DNA from: Tautonia sp040717455
GTDB taxonomy: Bacteria > Planctomycetota > Planctomycetia > Isosphaerales > Isosphaeraceae
NCBI RefSeq assembly: GCF_040717455.1
Contig: NZ_JBFEFH010000032.1
Location: 1-64,000, forward strand
Length of the DNA stretch: 64,000 nucleotides
Reading direction: 5' to 3'
How positions within the stretch are numbered: the first letter of the stretch is position 1; each line of letters starts with the position of its first letter. A program made the translations under genes and the position numbers. Below the pieces are notes generated by a model. The model was not told where the DNA came from. It was given only the letters and a program-made list of their open reading frames with translations, and ran no database searches. Shown here in pieces: positions 22,588 to 31,070 of this stretch.

Positions 22588-24258
22588 ATGGCGAAGAATG
22601 AGCGTTGGGCCTCTCGGATCGGCCTGGTGCTGGCGATGGCCGGCAACGCCGTGGGGCTCGGGAATTTCCTGCGATTCCCGGCCCAGGCCGCCCAGAACGG
22701 CGGCGGGGCGTTCATGATCCCGTACCTGGTGTCCCTGCTGGTCATGGGCATCCCCTTGATGTGGATCGAGTGGACGATGGGCCGGTACGGCGGGAGCCTC
22801 GGCCACCACTCGACGCCCGGCATCTTCCAGTCGATGGGCAGGAGCCGGGCGTGGAAGTACCTGGGGGTGCTCGGCCTGCTGACCTGCCTCGGCATCGCGT
22901 CGTATTACCTGTACATCGAGTCGTGGTGCCTGTCGTACGCGATCTATTCGCTGCTGGGGGGCTTCGGGGCCGACGAGCCGGCGAGCTTCTTCGGCCGGAT
23001 CACCGGGCAGAGCGACAACCAGCTCTTCGCGTTCAGCGTCCCCGGCCTGGTGATGTTCGCGATTTGCATCGGCATCAATATCTTCATCCTCTCGCGGGGG
23101 GTGTCGGGCGGCATCGAGGTGGTGGCGAAGGTGGCCATGCCGCTCCTGCTGCTCTTCGGCGTCGTGCTGGCCGTGCGCGGCCTGATGAGCGACCCGCTGG
23201 CCGACGAGGCCGTGAAGGAAAGCCCCTGGGTCGGCCTGAACTACATCTGGAGCGTGCCCGACTTCACCCAGATCGCCAACCCGGCGGTCTGGCTGGCGGC
23301 GGCCGGGCAGATCTTCTTCACGCTGTCGATCGGCATGGGGTCGATCCATTGCTTTGCGTCGTACCTCCGCAGGAAGGACGACGTGGCCCTGACCGGCGCG
23401 ACGACAGCCTGGACGAACGAGATGTGCGAGGTCGTGATCGGCAGCGCCCTGCTCCTGCCGATCGCCGTCAGCTACCTCGGCCTGCAGGGGGTCAAGGACA
23501 GCGTGGCGGGCGGCTCGGGCTTCGGCCTGGTCTTCTTCACCCTGCCGACGTTGTTCAACAACTGGGGGCCGCAATTCGCGCCCCTGGCCGGGTTCCTCTG
23601 GTTCGGCCTCCTGTTCCTGGCGGCGATCACCAGCACGCTGGCGATGGGACAGCCGGTGATGGCCTTCCTGGAAGACGAGTTCAAGCTGAGCCGGGTCAGG
23701 GCGTCGTGGGCCCTGATGGGGATGCTGCTCTTCCTGGCCGTGCCGGTGGCGATGATCCACGAGCAGGGGGTCTTCAGCGACTTCGACTTCTGGGTCGGCA
23801 CGTTCGCCCTGGTCGTCTTCGCCCTGATGGAGGTGATCCTCTTCGCCTGGGCCTTCGGCATCGACAAAGGGTGGGAGGAGCTGACCCGGGGGGCCGAGCT
23901 GAGGGTGCCGCGGGCGTTCTACTACATCATGAAATATGTGACGCCGACGTTCATCATCGTCATCCTGCTGGCGGCGATCTTCAAGCCGAGCGTCGGCTGG
24001 GACGGCTTCTTCGGCTCGATCGGCTCGGGCCAGGGGGTCCCGGCCTGGGAATGGGCGGGGGACAGCGTGATCGGCAAGGTCCTGCACAAGGACCTGGTCA
24101 CCCCCGAGGACGCCTCGCCCGAGGTCGTCACCTACTACGAGAACCTGCGGACGGTCCGCACGTACGACCGGATCGGCCTGCTGGCCATCTTCGCCTTCTT
24201 CTCGATCCTGGTGGCGATCGCCTGGCGTCGCAAGGGCAAAGGGGGGACCCCGTCATGA
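22588..24258 (+). CDS. Sodium-dependent amino acid symporter, NSS/SNF family
   Basis: A 556-residue membrane protein with about 12 helices. The N-terminal signature WASRIGLVLAMAGNAVGLGNFLRFP is the unwound helix 1 that binds sodium and substrate in LeuT-like transporters. FFTLSIGMGSIHCFASYL marks helix 6. The stop codon overlaps the start of the next gene (ATGA), which encodes a tiny partner subunit. The substrate is probably an amino acid; the sequence alone does not tell which. Confidence 0.92.
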   Translation: MAKNERWASRIGLVLAMAGNAVGLGNFLRFPAQAAQNGGGAFMIPYLVSLLVMGIPLMWIEWTMGRYGGSLGHHSTPGIFQSMGRSRAWKYLGVLGLLTCLGIASYYLYIESWCLSYAIYSLLGGFGADEPASFFGRITGQSDNQLFAFSVPGLVMFAICIGINIFILSRGVSGGIEVVAKVAMPLLLLFGVVLAVRGLMSDPLADEAVKESPWVGLNYIWSVPDFTQIANPAVWLAAAGQIFFTLSIGMGSIHCFASYLRRKDDVALTGATTAWTNEMCEVVIGSALLLPIAVSYLGLQGVKDSVAGGSGFGLVFFTLPTLFNNWGPQFAPLAGFLWFGLLFLAAITSTLAMGQPVMAFLEDEFKLSRVRASWALMGMLLFLAVPVAMIHEQGVFSDFDFWVGTFALVVFALMEVILFAWAFGIDKGWEELTRGAELRVPRAFYYIMKYVTPTFIIVILLAAIFKPSVGWDGFFGSIGSGQGVPAWEWAGDSVIGKVLHKDLVTPEDASPEVVTYYENLRTVRTYDRIGLLAIFAFFSILVAIAWRRKGKGGTPS

Positions 24259-24425
24259 ACACCACCGGCATGACCCCATCGGCCTGGATCTTCATGGGGA
24301 CCGTCTGGACGGTCGTCCTGGGCATGACCGTCTACTGCTTCGCCAAGCTGTTGACCTCGAAGCAGTTCACCGAGCCCGACCACGACCCGGACCACACGCC
24401 GACGTTCAAGCCCGAGGAGGAATGA
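24255..24425 (+). CDS. MetS-type small subunit of the NSS transporter
   Basis: A 56-residue protein with one transmembrane helix (AWIFMGTVWTVVLGMTVYCFAKLL) and an acidic, proline-containing cytoplasmic tail ending in PEEE. In MetPS-type systems a single-helix protein encoded directly after the NSS symporter is required for transport. The 4-base ATGA overlap argues for equimolar coupled translation. Identification rests on size, topology and position. Confidence 0.8.
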   Translation: MNTTGMTPSAWIFMGTVWTVVLGMTVYCFAKLLTSKQFTEPDHDPDHTPTFKPEEE

Positions 24426-24470
24426 CGCCGTCCCGGTAGATGGCTCCGATGACTCATGACCCAGGGACAG

Positions 24471-24519
24471 GTGATCGTGGCCACGGCATCCGAATTATTC
24501 CGGTGCCGTGGTCAATCAC
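24471..24519. terminator. Terminator hairpin between convergent genes
   Basis: GCCACGGCATCCGAAT (24480-24495) pairs with 24497-24512 with two or three mismatches, and GTGAT/ATCAC at 24471-24475 and 24515-24519 extend the stem outward. It lies between the MetS-type gene and the DUF1559 gene, which converge, and could serve both. Confidence 0.6.
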
Positions 24520-24531
24520 CCCCTGACGGGA

Positions 24532-25485
24532 TCAGTCCAGGGAGACGATCTCGCCGCCGTACCGGGTCCCCAGGGCTCGCCAGGTCGCCGGGGCGATCGA
24601 CTCGGAGAGGAAGCGGACATGACCGTCCATCATCAGGACGTTGGCACCGCCGGGATGGCGGCTGCCGGCGGTCCAGGCGCCGGCTGTGATCGAACCCCCG
24701 TTCGTGCATGAAGGTCCGTTGATTGGCACGGCATGATTATAAATTGTTGAGGCGATGAGACCTTTCTTCCATTCCAACCCTCTCGTTGCAAACTCAACCT
24801 CGGCTGTCCGCAGATCGAGGCCACGGCACTGGTCGGCGAATCGCACGTATTCCCGGGATAACGGCGACCCAGGAACGTTGAACGTCTTCGCCCGCAGGTC
24901 CCGCGATGCGGAACCAGCCAACCCAGTGACCCATTCCGCGACCCCCGCCGTGTGGCTCGTCCCGTCGGCGAAGTCGCTGAGGGAGACTGCGAGACCGAAC
25001 GCTCCTTCATGGAACGGTTCTCTGTGCAGTTTGCTGGGAGGAAGACCGGTCCCCGCATTGACGGCATAGTTCGTCCACACCCCCCCCCAATTGAAGCTGG
25101 AGTCCGACGGGCAGAGGAACGTGGCCACTTTCGTATTGGTAGCCTCATGCTCGTCGGAATCCAGCGCCACCGCGAGTGCCCCCTCGCCGAGATAGGGCAG
25201 GATGCGCGCGTGGGCCGAGGTCGCGATTGAGCCCTGGCCACCCCCGTAGGGCATGGGCAAGACTCCGTGGGCGTCGGCATAGCCATGCACGGCCAGGCCG
25301 AACTGGCGGAGATTGTTCGTGCAGGAGACCCGCCGCGCGGCTTCTCTCGCGGCCTGCACCGCGGGCAGGATCAGGGCCATCAGGATCGCCAGGATCGTGA
25401 CGACCACGAGCAGCTCGACGAGCGTGAATCCATGCCACGCCTGCCGAACCCGAACCGAGCCGACGCCCCGTGCTGACCGAAGCAT
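24532..25485 (-). CDS. DUF1559 prepilin-like protein
   Basis: A 317-residue protein of the family greatly expanded in planctomycetes. The N-terminal type IV pilin-like methylation motif is GFTLVELLVVVTILAILMALILPAVQ, with cleavage expected after the Gly. NNLRQFGLAVHGYADAHG follows and the H-x9-DG signature HPGGANVLMMDGH is at the C-terminus. Members are thought to be processed like pseudopilins, but their role is unknown. The ATG at 25485 has GGAGGGG upstream; the longer in-frame start is not supported. Confidence 0.93.
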   Translation of the reverse strand: MLRSARGVGSVRVRQAWHGFTLVELLVVVTILAILMALILPAVQAAREAARRVSCTNNLRQFGLAVHGYADAHGVLPMPYGGGQGSIATSAHARILPYLGEGALAVALDSDEHEATNTKVATFLCPSDSSFNWGGVWTNYAVNAGTGLPPSKLHREPFHEGAFGLAVSLSDFADGTSHTAGVAEWVTGLAGSASRDLRAKTFNVPGSPLSREYVRFADQCRGLDLRTAEVEFATRGLEWKKGLIASTIYNHAVPINGPSCTNGGSITAGAWTAGSRHPGGANVLMMDGHVRFLSESIAPATWRALGTRYGGEIVSLD

Positions 25486-25700
25486 GATCGATTGCCCCTC
25501 CGTTGAGCGATCCCAGACGCCATCACGGCAACCCGCTTTGTTCGGCCATCGCCTTCCTGGACGGCACGATTGATACCCCTCCTCCCCAGTCCCGTCAACC
25601 AGAATCATTGGAGGAGGAAGGGTTCGTTCATGTGATCCGAATAGCACGACTCCGCGCATTCGGTTTCACGTGATTCTGCCCCGATCGTGACCGGGGGGCT

Positions 25701-27452
25701 TTACTGCACGTCTCGGCCTTCGACCACGTCGGTGATCGACGGGGCGTCGTGGGGCGGGTCCATCTCGCCGGCCTTGAGGCGGCGGAAGTAGTCGTGGTAG
25801 GCGATCATGGCCTGGCGGCCGAAGATGAGCATGATCGGGATGTTCGCCCAGAGCATGACGCCGGTGCCGAAGCTGGAAATCGTGTCGAGCGCCACGTCGG
25901 TCGTGATGAAGCCGGGCACGCAGGCGGCGACGATCAACAGGCAGTAGACGAACTTGTACGGCAGGACGCTGCGGGTGCCGAGCAGGTAGATCATCCCCTG
26001 CTCGCCGTAGTAGCTCCACGAGATCATCGTCGAGATGGCGAAGAGCCACGAGGCGATCGTCACCAGCCACTTGCCCAGGCCCGGCTGGACGCGGTTGAAG
26101 GCGTGGCTCGTGAGGGCCGCGCCGGGGTAGTCGCGGAAGACGCCGAAGCCGCCCTCGGGGAGCGGCTCGATGCGGGGCTCGACCAGGCTGACGATGTCGG
26201 ACCAGGAGACGAGGTAGCGTTCTTGCGCGGCGTCGAAGGTGACGTGGCCCATGACCCGGCGCGAGGTGCCGCCGGTCAGGCGGTTCTCGTCGGCCTGGAC
26301 GACGAGGAAGACCATGTCGGTGCCGGCCTGCCAGCCGTCTCGGCTCGAATCGGGCAGCGGCCCGGTCTCGACGCGCCACTGGTCGAGCTGGTCTCCCTGG
26401 ACGATGCGGGGGGACTCGTCGAAGACGGCGTTCGGCTCGCGATTCCAGGCCCCGGTGAGCAAAAGGACCAGGGCCGTCAGGGTGCAGACGACGATCGTGT
26501 CGATGAACGGTTCGAGGCCCGCGACCACCCCCTCGCGGACCGGCTCGTCGGTCTTGGCGGCCGAGTGGGCGATGGGAGAGGACCCCTGGCCGGCCTCGCT
26601 GGAGAAGAGGGCCCGCTTCATCCCCCAGACCAACGCATAGCCGAAGGTCCCGCCGACGAACGCCCCCTGCGCCTCCAGCGGGTTGAAGGCCGTGCGGACG
26701 ATCAACGCGAGCATCGCGGGGACCTCGGCGATGTTCACCGCGATGACGTAGAAGGCCGCCAGCAGGTAGATGCCGCACATGAAGGGGACCAGGCGGCCGG
26801 CGACGGCCCCGATCCGCTTGATGCCGCCGATGATGACCACGCCGACGATCAGGGCCATGACGATCCCGCTGAGGATCTGCGGGACGCCGAAATCCTTCTC
26901 GGTCACGATGCCGACGTTCCAGGCCTGGAACATGTTGCCGCCGGTGACGGTCGAGATGAGCAGGGTGATGCAGAAGATCCCGCCGATGACCGACCCGACC
27001 GGGGCGAGCTTCGGCCCCATCGCCGCGAAGCCCTGCTTGACCACCCACATCGGCCCGCCGTGCGGGTTCTCGGGGTCGTCCGTGTTGCGGTAGAGCATCG
27101 ACAGGGTGACTTCGGTCGTCTTCAGGGCCATGCCGACCAGGCCGACCATCCACATCCAGAAGACCGCCCCCGGCCCGCCGAGCGCCACCGCCAGCGCCAC
27201 CCCGGCGATGTTCCCCAGGCCGACCGTGGCCGAGAGCGCCGCCGAGAGGGCCTGGAAGTGGTTGATCGCCCCCGGGTCGGCCTTGTCGTCGTACTTGCCG
27301 AGGATCACCGGGGTGCCGTGCGTCAGGGCGCGGAACTGAGACACCCCGCTCCAGATCGTGAACAAAAGCCCCACGGCCAGCAGGAAGAACAGGACATATT
27401 CATGCCAGATGACATCGTTCAGGGCATTCAACGTGTCCAGCAGGGGTTCCAT
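25701..27452 (-). CDS. Sodium:alanine symporter, AGCS family, with a large internal insert
   Basis: A 583-residue membrane protein that imports alanine or glycine with sodium. Family motifs are clear: LSATVGLGNIAGVALAVALGGPGAVFWMW, PMWVVKQG, GGNMFQ, and ISWSYYGEQGMIYLLG. The usual length is 450-500. The excess is a soluble stretch at about residues 336-442, inserted between LLLTGAW and GAALTSHAF, which normally lie close together. The insert is beta-like and contains no membrane helix. Confidence 0.92.
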   Translation of the reverse strand: MEPLLDTLNALNDVIWHEYVLFFLLAVGLLFTIWSGVSQFRALTHGTPVILGKYDDKADPGAINHFQALSAALSATVGLGNIAGVALAVALGGPGAVFWMWMVGLVGMALKTTEVTLSMLYRNTDDPENPHGGPMWVVKQGFAAMGPKLAPVGSVIGGIFCITLLISTVTGGNMFQAWNVGIVTEKDFGVPQILSGIVMALIVGVVIIGGIKRIGAVAGRLVPFMCGIYLLAAFYVIAVNIAEVPAMLALIVRTAFNPLEAQGAFVGGTFGYALVWGMKRALFSSEAGQGSSPIAHSAAKTDEPVREGVVAGLEPFIDTIVVCTLTALVLLLTGAWNREPNAVFDESPRIVQGDQLDQWRVETGPLPDSSRDGWQAGTDMVFLVVQADENRLTGGTSRRVMGHVTFDAAQERYLVSWSDIVSLVEPRIEPLPEGGFGVFRDYPGAALTSHAFNRVQPGLGKWLVTIASWLFAISTMISWSYYGEQGMIYLLGTRSVLPYKFVYCLLIVAACVPGFITTDVALDTISSFGTGVMLWANIPIMLIFGRQAMIAYHDYFRRLKAGEMDPPHDAPSITDVVEGRDVQ

Positions 27453-27608
27453 CGCGATAGTTACCTCTCGGACTGGCCCGGTCGAGGATGCGGGCGTTCG
27501 ACGTGCGAGTGATCGGGCCGGGTCGGTTCGGCCCGAGGGACGGGGAGGGGGGGATGAGATGCCGGGAGAGGGGCGGCATCGTCTCCTGCTTCCGGACTGG
27601 GAGATCGA

Positions 27609-27653
27609 CCCCGGCGCGATGCCCCGACGGCATCGCGGGCATCACGCCGGGGT
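27609..27653. promoter_or_regulatory. Overlapping hairpins upstream of the AGCS gene
   Basis: ACCCCGGCG (27609-27617) pairs perfectly with 27645-27653. A second perfect pair, CGCGATGCC (27615-27623) with GGCATCGCG (27629-27637), overlaps it by three bases. They lie after the DUF1080 gene and about 160 bases before the AGCS gene, both on the minus strand. It may be a terminator for the first or a leader structure of the second. No known riboswitch motif is visible. Confidence 0.45.
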
Positions 27654-27689
27654 CTGTGGCGGTGGAGATCGCCTGCAACGCGGGGGAAA

Positions 27690-28319
27690 TCAGGGCAGTT
27701 CCATGACCTCGATCTTGCGCAGCGAGACGACGCTGCCGGGGTCGTGCCCCTGGAAGGCGAAGTGCCCTTGCTCGTACTGGCGGTCGTAGTCGAGCAGCTC
27801 GTACAGGACCTTGTCGTTGACCTTCACGGTGATCGACGTGACGACCTGGCCGCGGTAGTCCTTGTCGACGACCTCGACCTCCTGGGTGAACCAGGTGTCG
27901 GGCGGGACGAGTTCCTCGTAGACGTGGACGCGGGTGTAGATCGATCCGGTCTTGATCGGGTCGCCGTGGGTGCTGTTAATCTGGGCCTCGTAGCCGCCGG
28001 TGAAGCTCGGCCCCTTGGCCGACCGGAAGTACATGCCCGAGTTGCCGCCGTCGTTGATCTTGATCTCGGCGCGGAAGCGGAAGTTCTTGTAATCCCCCTT
28101 CGGGCTGTAGAGCATCGACGGGTCGCCGCGGCCGACGAGCAGGCCGTCCTCGACCGTCCAGCTGCAATCGCCGTCGGGCCGGAGCTTGATCATCTCCCAG
28201 CCGCTGAGGGTCTCGCCATCGAACAAGGAGGTCCATTCCTCGGCCTTCGGCCCGGCCGCGCAGGCCAACACGGGAACCAGCAGGGCAAGCGTCGCCGCCG
28301 CGCAAAGGGTGCGGAGCAT
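27690..28319 (-). CDS. Exported DUF1080 (3-keto-disaccharide hydrolase-like) protein
   Basis: A 209-residue protein with a signal peptide (MLRTLCAAATLALLVPVLACA; the Cys at residue 20 could make it a lipoprotein). The DUF1080 concanavalin-like fold shows SLFDGETLSGWEM, the GGNSGMYFRS motif and GYEAQINSTHGDP. Some relatives hydrolyse 3-keto-glycosides. The ATG at 28319 places the signal peptide at the start. It is common in planctomycetes, and the substrate here is unknown. Confidence 0.9.
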   Translation of the reverse strand: MLRTLCAAATLALLVPVLACAAGPKAEEWTSLFDGETLSGWEMIKLRPDGDCSWTVEDGLLVGRGDPSMLYSPKGDYKNFRFRAEIKINDGGNSGMYFRSAKGPSFTGGYEAQINSTHGDPIKTGSIYTRVHVYEELVPPDTWFTQEVEVVDKDYRGQVVTSITVKVNDKVLYELLDYDRQYEQGHFAFQGHDPGSVVSLRKIEVMELP

Positions 28320-28537
28320 GGTGTTCGTACCTCGATTGTCAAGCGTCTTGGAGAGGATCGGGGCGCATCCGGGCCCTCGTCCGGTCCTGGTCCATGCCGG
28401 GCCGGTCCGGCGCTCAAGGGACCACTCCGGCAAGAATGCCGGATCTTACGCCACTCGAACGCCCGACGCCAGCACCGCCCGCCCGGCGCCGGACTCTCCC
28501 TCCCCCTTTTTTTTCGTTCCGCAAAGGACCAGCGCCC

Positions 28538-29194
28538 ATGACCGCCGCCGAGGCCATCGTCCGTCGCCGATCGTTCGTCCGGCTCGATCCCGATCGCCCC
28601 GTGGCCGACGCGGTCCTCGTCCGATTGCTCCGCCTGGCCGGCCGGGCGCACGCGCCGCACCATCTCCAGCCCTGGCGGTTCCTGGTGCTCCGGGATCGAG
28701 GGAACCGCAATCGCCTCCGACGCGCGGCGTATCATCATCCCCGCCTGTTTGAGGCCCCGGTGGCGATCCTCGTCCTCGGCTACCACCACCCGCATCAGCA
28801 CCACTGGGGCGAGATCCGCGAGCAGATCAAGGGGCCGCTGCAGCTCTCGCCGGAGGACGTCGGCCGGATGAACGTCGAGGTGCTGCTCGACCACGCCGCC
28901 GAGCCCGACCTCGTTGCCTGGGCCTGCCGGCACGCCCAGGCCGCCGCAACCACCCTGATGATCGCCGCCTCGGATCTCGGCCTCGCCGCCGCCCCGATCG
29001 ACCGCGTGAATGCCCCCGTGATCCGGCAGACCTTCGGGATCCCCGACGATCACTCCCTCTGCGCCGTGATTGCACTGGGCTACCCGGCCGCCGATCCCCC
29101 CGAGCTGCCTTGCCTCCCGCTGGCCGAGATCTGCTTCCAGGAGCACTTCGGCCAGCCCTGGACCCTGGGCGAAGGGGACGATCCGGCGTGCTGA
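28538..29194 (+). CDS. Nitroreductase-family protein
   Basis: A 218-residue FMN-dependent reductase-like protein. The N-terminal signature AIVRRRSFVRLDPDRPV and RAHAPHHLQPWRFLVLRD correspond to the FMN-binding RRS and P-x-N-x-QPW region, though the usual Ser/Asn before the proline is His here. WACRHAQAAATTLMIAASDLGL marks the central dimer helix. The ATG at 28538 is the family start. It is probably cytoplasmic with unknown substrate. Confidence 0.83.
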   Translation: MTAAEAIVRRRSFVRLDPDRPVADAVLVRLLRLAGRAHAPHHLQPWRFLVLRDRGNRNRLRRAAYHHPRLFEAPVAILVLGYHHPHQHHWGEIREQIKGPLQLSPEDVGRMNVEVLLDHAAEPDLVAWACRHAQAAATTLMIAASDLGLAAAPIDRVNAPVIRQTFGIPDDHSLCAVIALGYPAADPPELPCLPLAEICFQEHFGQPWTLGEGDDPAC

Positions 29195-29251
29195 CACAAC
29201 CTTGATCCTCATGGAATTGACGCCCGCTCGGCCTCGTTCTACGATCACGCG

Positions 29252-30946
29252 ATGACCCGTTTCCGAGCGATCCGACGGTTCTTGATCCTCCTCGCGGTCC
29301 CGGGCCTGATCGCCGGGATGGTCGTCGCCCACTTCACCGCGCTGGCCGGCCGCGAGCCGGAACGGCGATCGCCGACGCGGCCCACCCCCCGGCCCGAGCT
29401 GCCGGGATGGCTCGAACAGCACTCCCTGATGGTCGAGCAGGCGATGGCGGGGCAGGTCGACCTGCTCTTCCTCGGAGACTCGATCACCCGAGGCTGGCTC
29501 GGCAGGGGGAGGAACCCGTTCGAAGGAGACGGGCTCGACCTCTGGCGAGAGCGGTTCGCCCCCCGACGCGCGGCCAACTTCGGCATCGGGAGCGACCGGA
29601 TCGAGCACCTGCTCTGGCGGATCCGGCACGGCGAGCTCTCGGGGAGGATCGACCCGGCCGTCGTCGTCCTGATGATCGGCACGAACAACATCGGCCTCGA
29701 CCCCCCGGAGGTGATCGCCGAGGGGGTCGCCACGGTGGTCGAGGAAATCCGACGCCGCCTGCCCCGATCGTCAATCCTGGTGATGGCCCTGACGCCCCGG
29801 GGCATCTCGCCGACGCTTTCCTCGCCGCCGACGCACGACCGGGCCCATCCGGACGTGGCCGAGGTCAACCGCCTGATCGCGCCGCTCGCCCGGTTGCCCC
29901 GCGTGGGGTTCATCGACTTCGGATCGGGCCTGCTCGACGCCGACGGCCTGGTCCCCCGCGCCCATTTTCCGGACTACCTGCACCTCAGCCGATCGGCCTA
30001 TCTGGCCTGGGCCGAGGCGATCGAGCCCTTCCTCCGGGTCGTGCTCGGCGCGGTTCCCGAGTCGGGACGCTCAGTGGGCGTCCTCCCGGGGCAAGACGCG
30101 GACGATCGCCTCGGCCAGGTGCAGATCCTCCCGGGTCGTGATCTTCAGGTTGAACGGAGATCCGGGGACGATCCGGCACGGGTGGCCGATCGCCTCGACG
30201 AGCTGGGCGTCGTCGGTCACGGGGACCGCCAGGTTGGGGCGATTGGCGTGGGCCCGGCGGAGCAGGTCGAGCCGGAAGGCCTGCGGCGTCTGCACGGCGA
30301 ACAGGCCGGCCCGGGAGACGGTTTCCGTGATCACGCCGTCGTCACCGGCCCGCTTCAGGGTGTCGGAGACGGGGAGGCCGGGCAGGGCGGCCCCGAACGT
30401 CCGGGCGGCCTCGAAGACCCGGTCGATCACCGCCTGGGTCGGGAAGGGACGGGCCGCGTCGTGCACGGCGACGAATTCGCAGCGCGGGTCGATCCGGTCG
30501 AGACAGGCCGCCACCGTGTCGAACCGCTCGGCCCCGCCCTCGACCAGGGTGATCCCGAGCCGACTGAGCGTCTCGCGGTAATGGGCCTCGAACCGCTCGC
30601 GGTCCTCGGGGGCGACGGCCAGGATGAGCTGGGCCACGTCGTCGCGACGGGCGAACGGCTCGACCGCCCGGGTCCAGACGACCCGGCCGTCGATCTCATG
30701 GTCCACTTTCTTCCGGGTCGCATCTCCGAACCGCCGGGATTGTCCGGCGGCCGGGAAAATGACGGCGAACGGCCCCATGCGCGGCCCTCCTTCGGGGGTT
30801 CGTGGCAAATCGACGGCGAGGGCATTATCTTGCGATCGACGGCCGAGCATCGTCAACTGATCGCGAGCGACGGTCGACCTCCGGGCGATGTCAGCCCGTT
30901 GGCTCGCGGTTCATCGTCGATTGCGACCAATCGACGAGGCGGGTGA
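29252..30946 (+). CDS. SGNH/GDSL hydrolase with no stop codon before the convergent ispD gene
   Basis: Residues 1-270 form a complete membrane-anchored or secreted GDSL hydrolase: N-terminal helix (about 10-30), nucleophile S77 in LFLGDSITRG, the Asn block GTNNIG (143-148), and catalytic D241/H244 in PDYLHLS. Such enzymes cleave esters of lipids or polysaccharides. The domain should end near residue 270, but the frame stays open to 30946. The last 290 residues are the exact codon-aligned antisense of ispD and its upstream region. Either the stop has been lost, there is a frameshift error, or the two genes truly overlap. Only about 29252-30073 is confidently coding. Confidence 0.75.
   Translation: MTRFRAIRRFLILLAVPGLIAGMVVAHFTALAGREPERRSPTRPTPRPELPGWLEQHSLMVEQAMAGQVDLLFLGDSITRGWLGRGRNPFEGDGLDLWRERFAPRRAANFGIGSDRIEHLLWRIRHGELSGRIDPAVVVLMIGTNNIGLDPPEVIAEGVATVVEEIRRRLPRSSILVMALTPRGISPTLSSPPTHDRAHPDVAEVNRLIAPLARLPRVGFIDFGSGLLDADGLVPRAHFPDYLHLSRSAYLAWAEAIEPFLRVVLGAVPESGRSVGVLPGQDADDRLGQVQILPGRDLQVERRSGDDPARVADRLDELGVVGHGDRQVGAIGVGPAEQVEPEGLRRLHGEQAGPGDGFRDHAVVTGPLQGVGDGEAGQGGPERPGGLEDPVDHRLGREGTGRVVHGDEFAARVDPVETGRHRVEPLGPALDQGDPEPTERLAVMGLEPLAVLGGDGQDELGHVVATGERLDRPGPDDPAVDLMVHFLPGRISEPPGLSGGRENDGERPHARPSFGGSWQIDGEGIILRSTAEHRQLIASDGRPPGDVSPLARGSSSIATNRRGG
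30071..30778 (-). CDS. ispD: 2-C-methyl-D-erythritol 4-phosphate cytidylyltransferase
   Basis: A 235-residue enzyme of the non-mevalonate isoprenoid pathway that joins CTP to methylerythritol phosphate. The N-terminal nucleotide-binding loop is AVIFPAAGQSRRFG with a Lys pair (RKKVDHEI), and the HDAARPF motif and the C-terminal region (NLAVPVTDDAQLVE, FNLKITTREDLHLAE) are all present. The ATG at 30778 gives the standard N-terminus. It converges with the GDSL gene, whose reading frame runs through it in antisense. Confidence 0.92.
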   Translation of the reverse strand: MGPFAVIFPAAGQSRRFGDATRKKVDHEIDGRVVWTRAVEPFARRDDVAQLILAVAPEDRERFEAHYRETLSRLGITLVEGGAERFDTVAACLDRIDPRCEFVAVHDAARPFPTQAVIDRVFEAARTFGAALPGLPVSDTLKRAGDDGVITETVSRAGLFAVQTPQAFRLDLLRRAHANRPNLAVPVTDDAQLVEAIGHPCRIVPGSPFNLKITTREDLHLAEAIVRVLPREDAH

Positions 30947-31070
30947 ATGATTCGCCCCGCGCGTCGAATGCCTCAGGAGGGGCGATCGGCACGGCACGGG
31001 ACGCGACGCCGCGTCGAGCCGGGCGGCCCCCTTCGGCCCGCGCGGACATTTCTCGGAGTCGGGATCACTC

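Noticed and set aside
25453..25689. Glycine riboswitch before an amino acid transporter or DUF1559 gene
   Set aside because: Glycine riboswitches often precede AGCS genes, so I looked at both leaders (also 27453-27689). I could not find the conserved riboswitch core, only hairpins.
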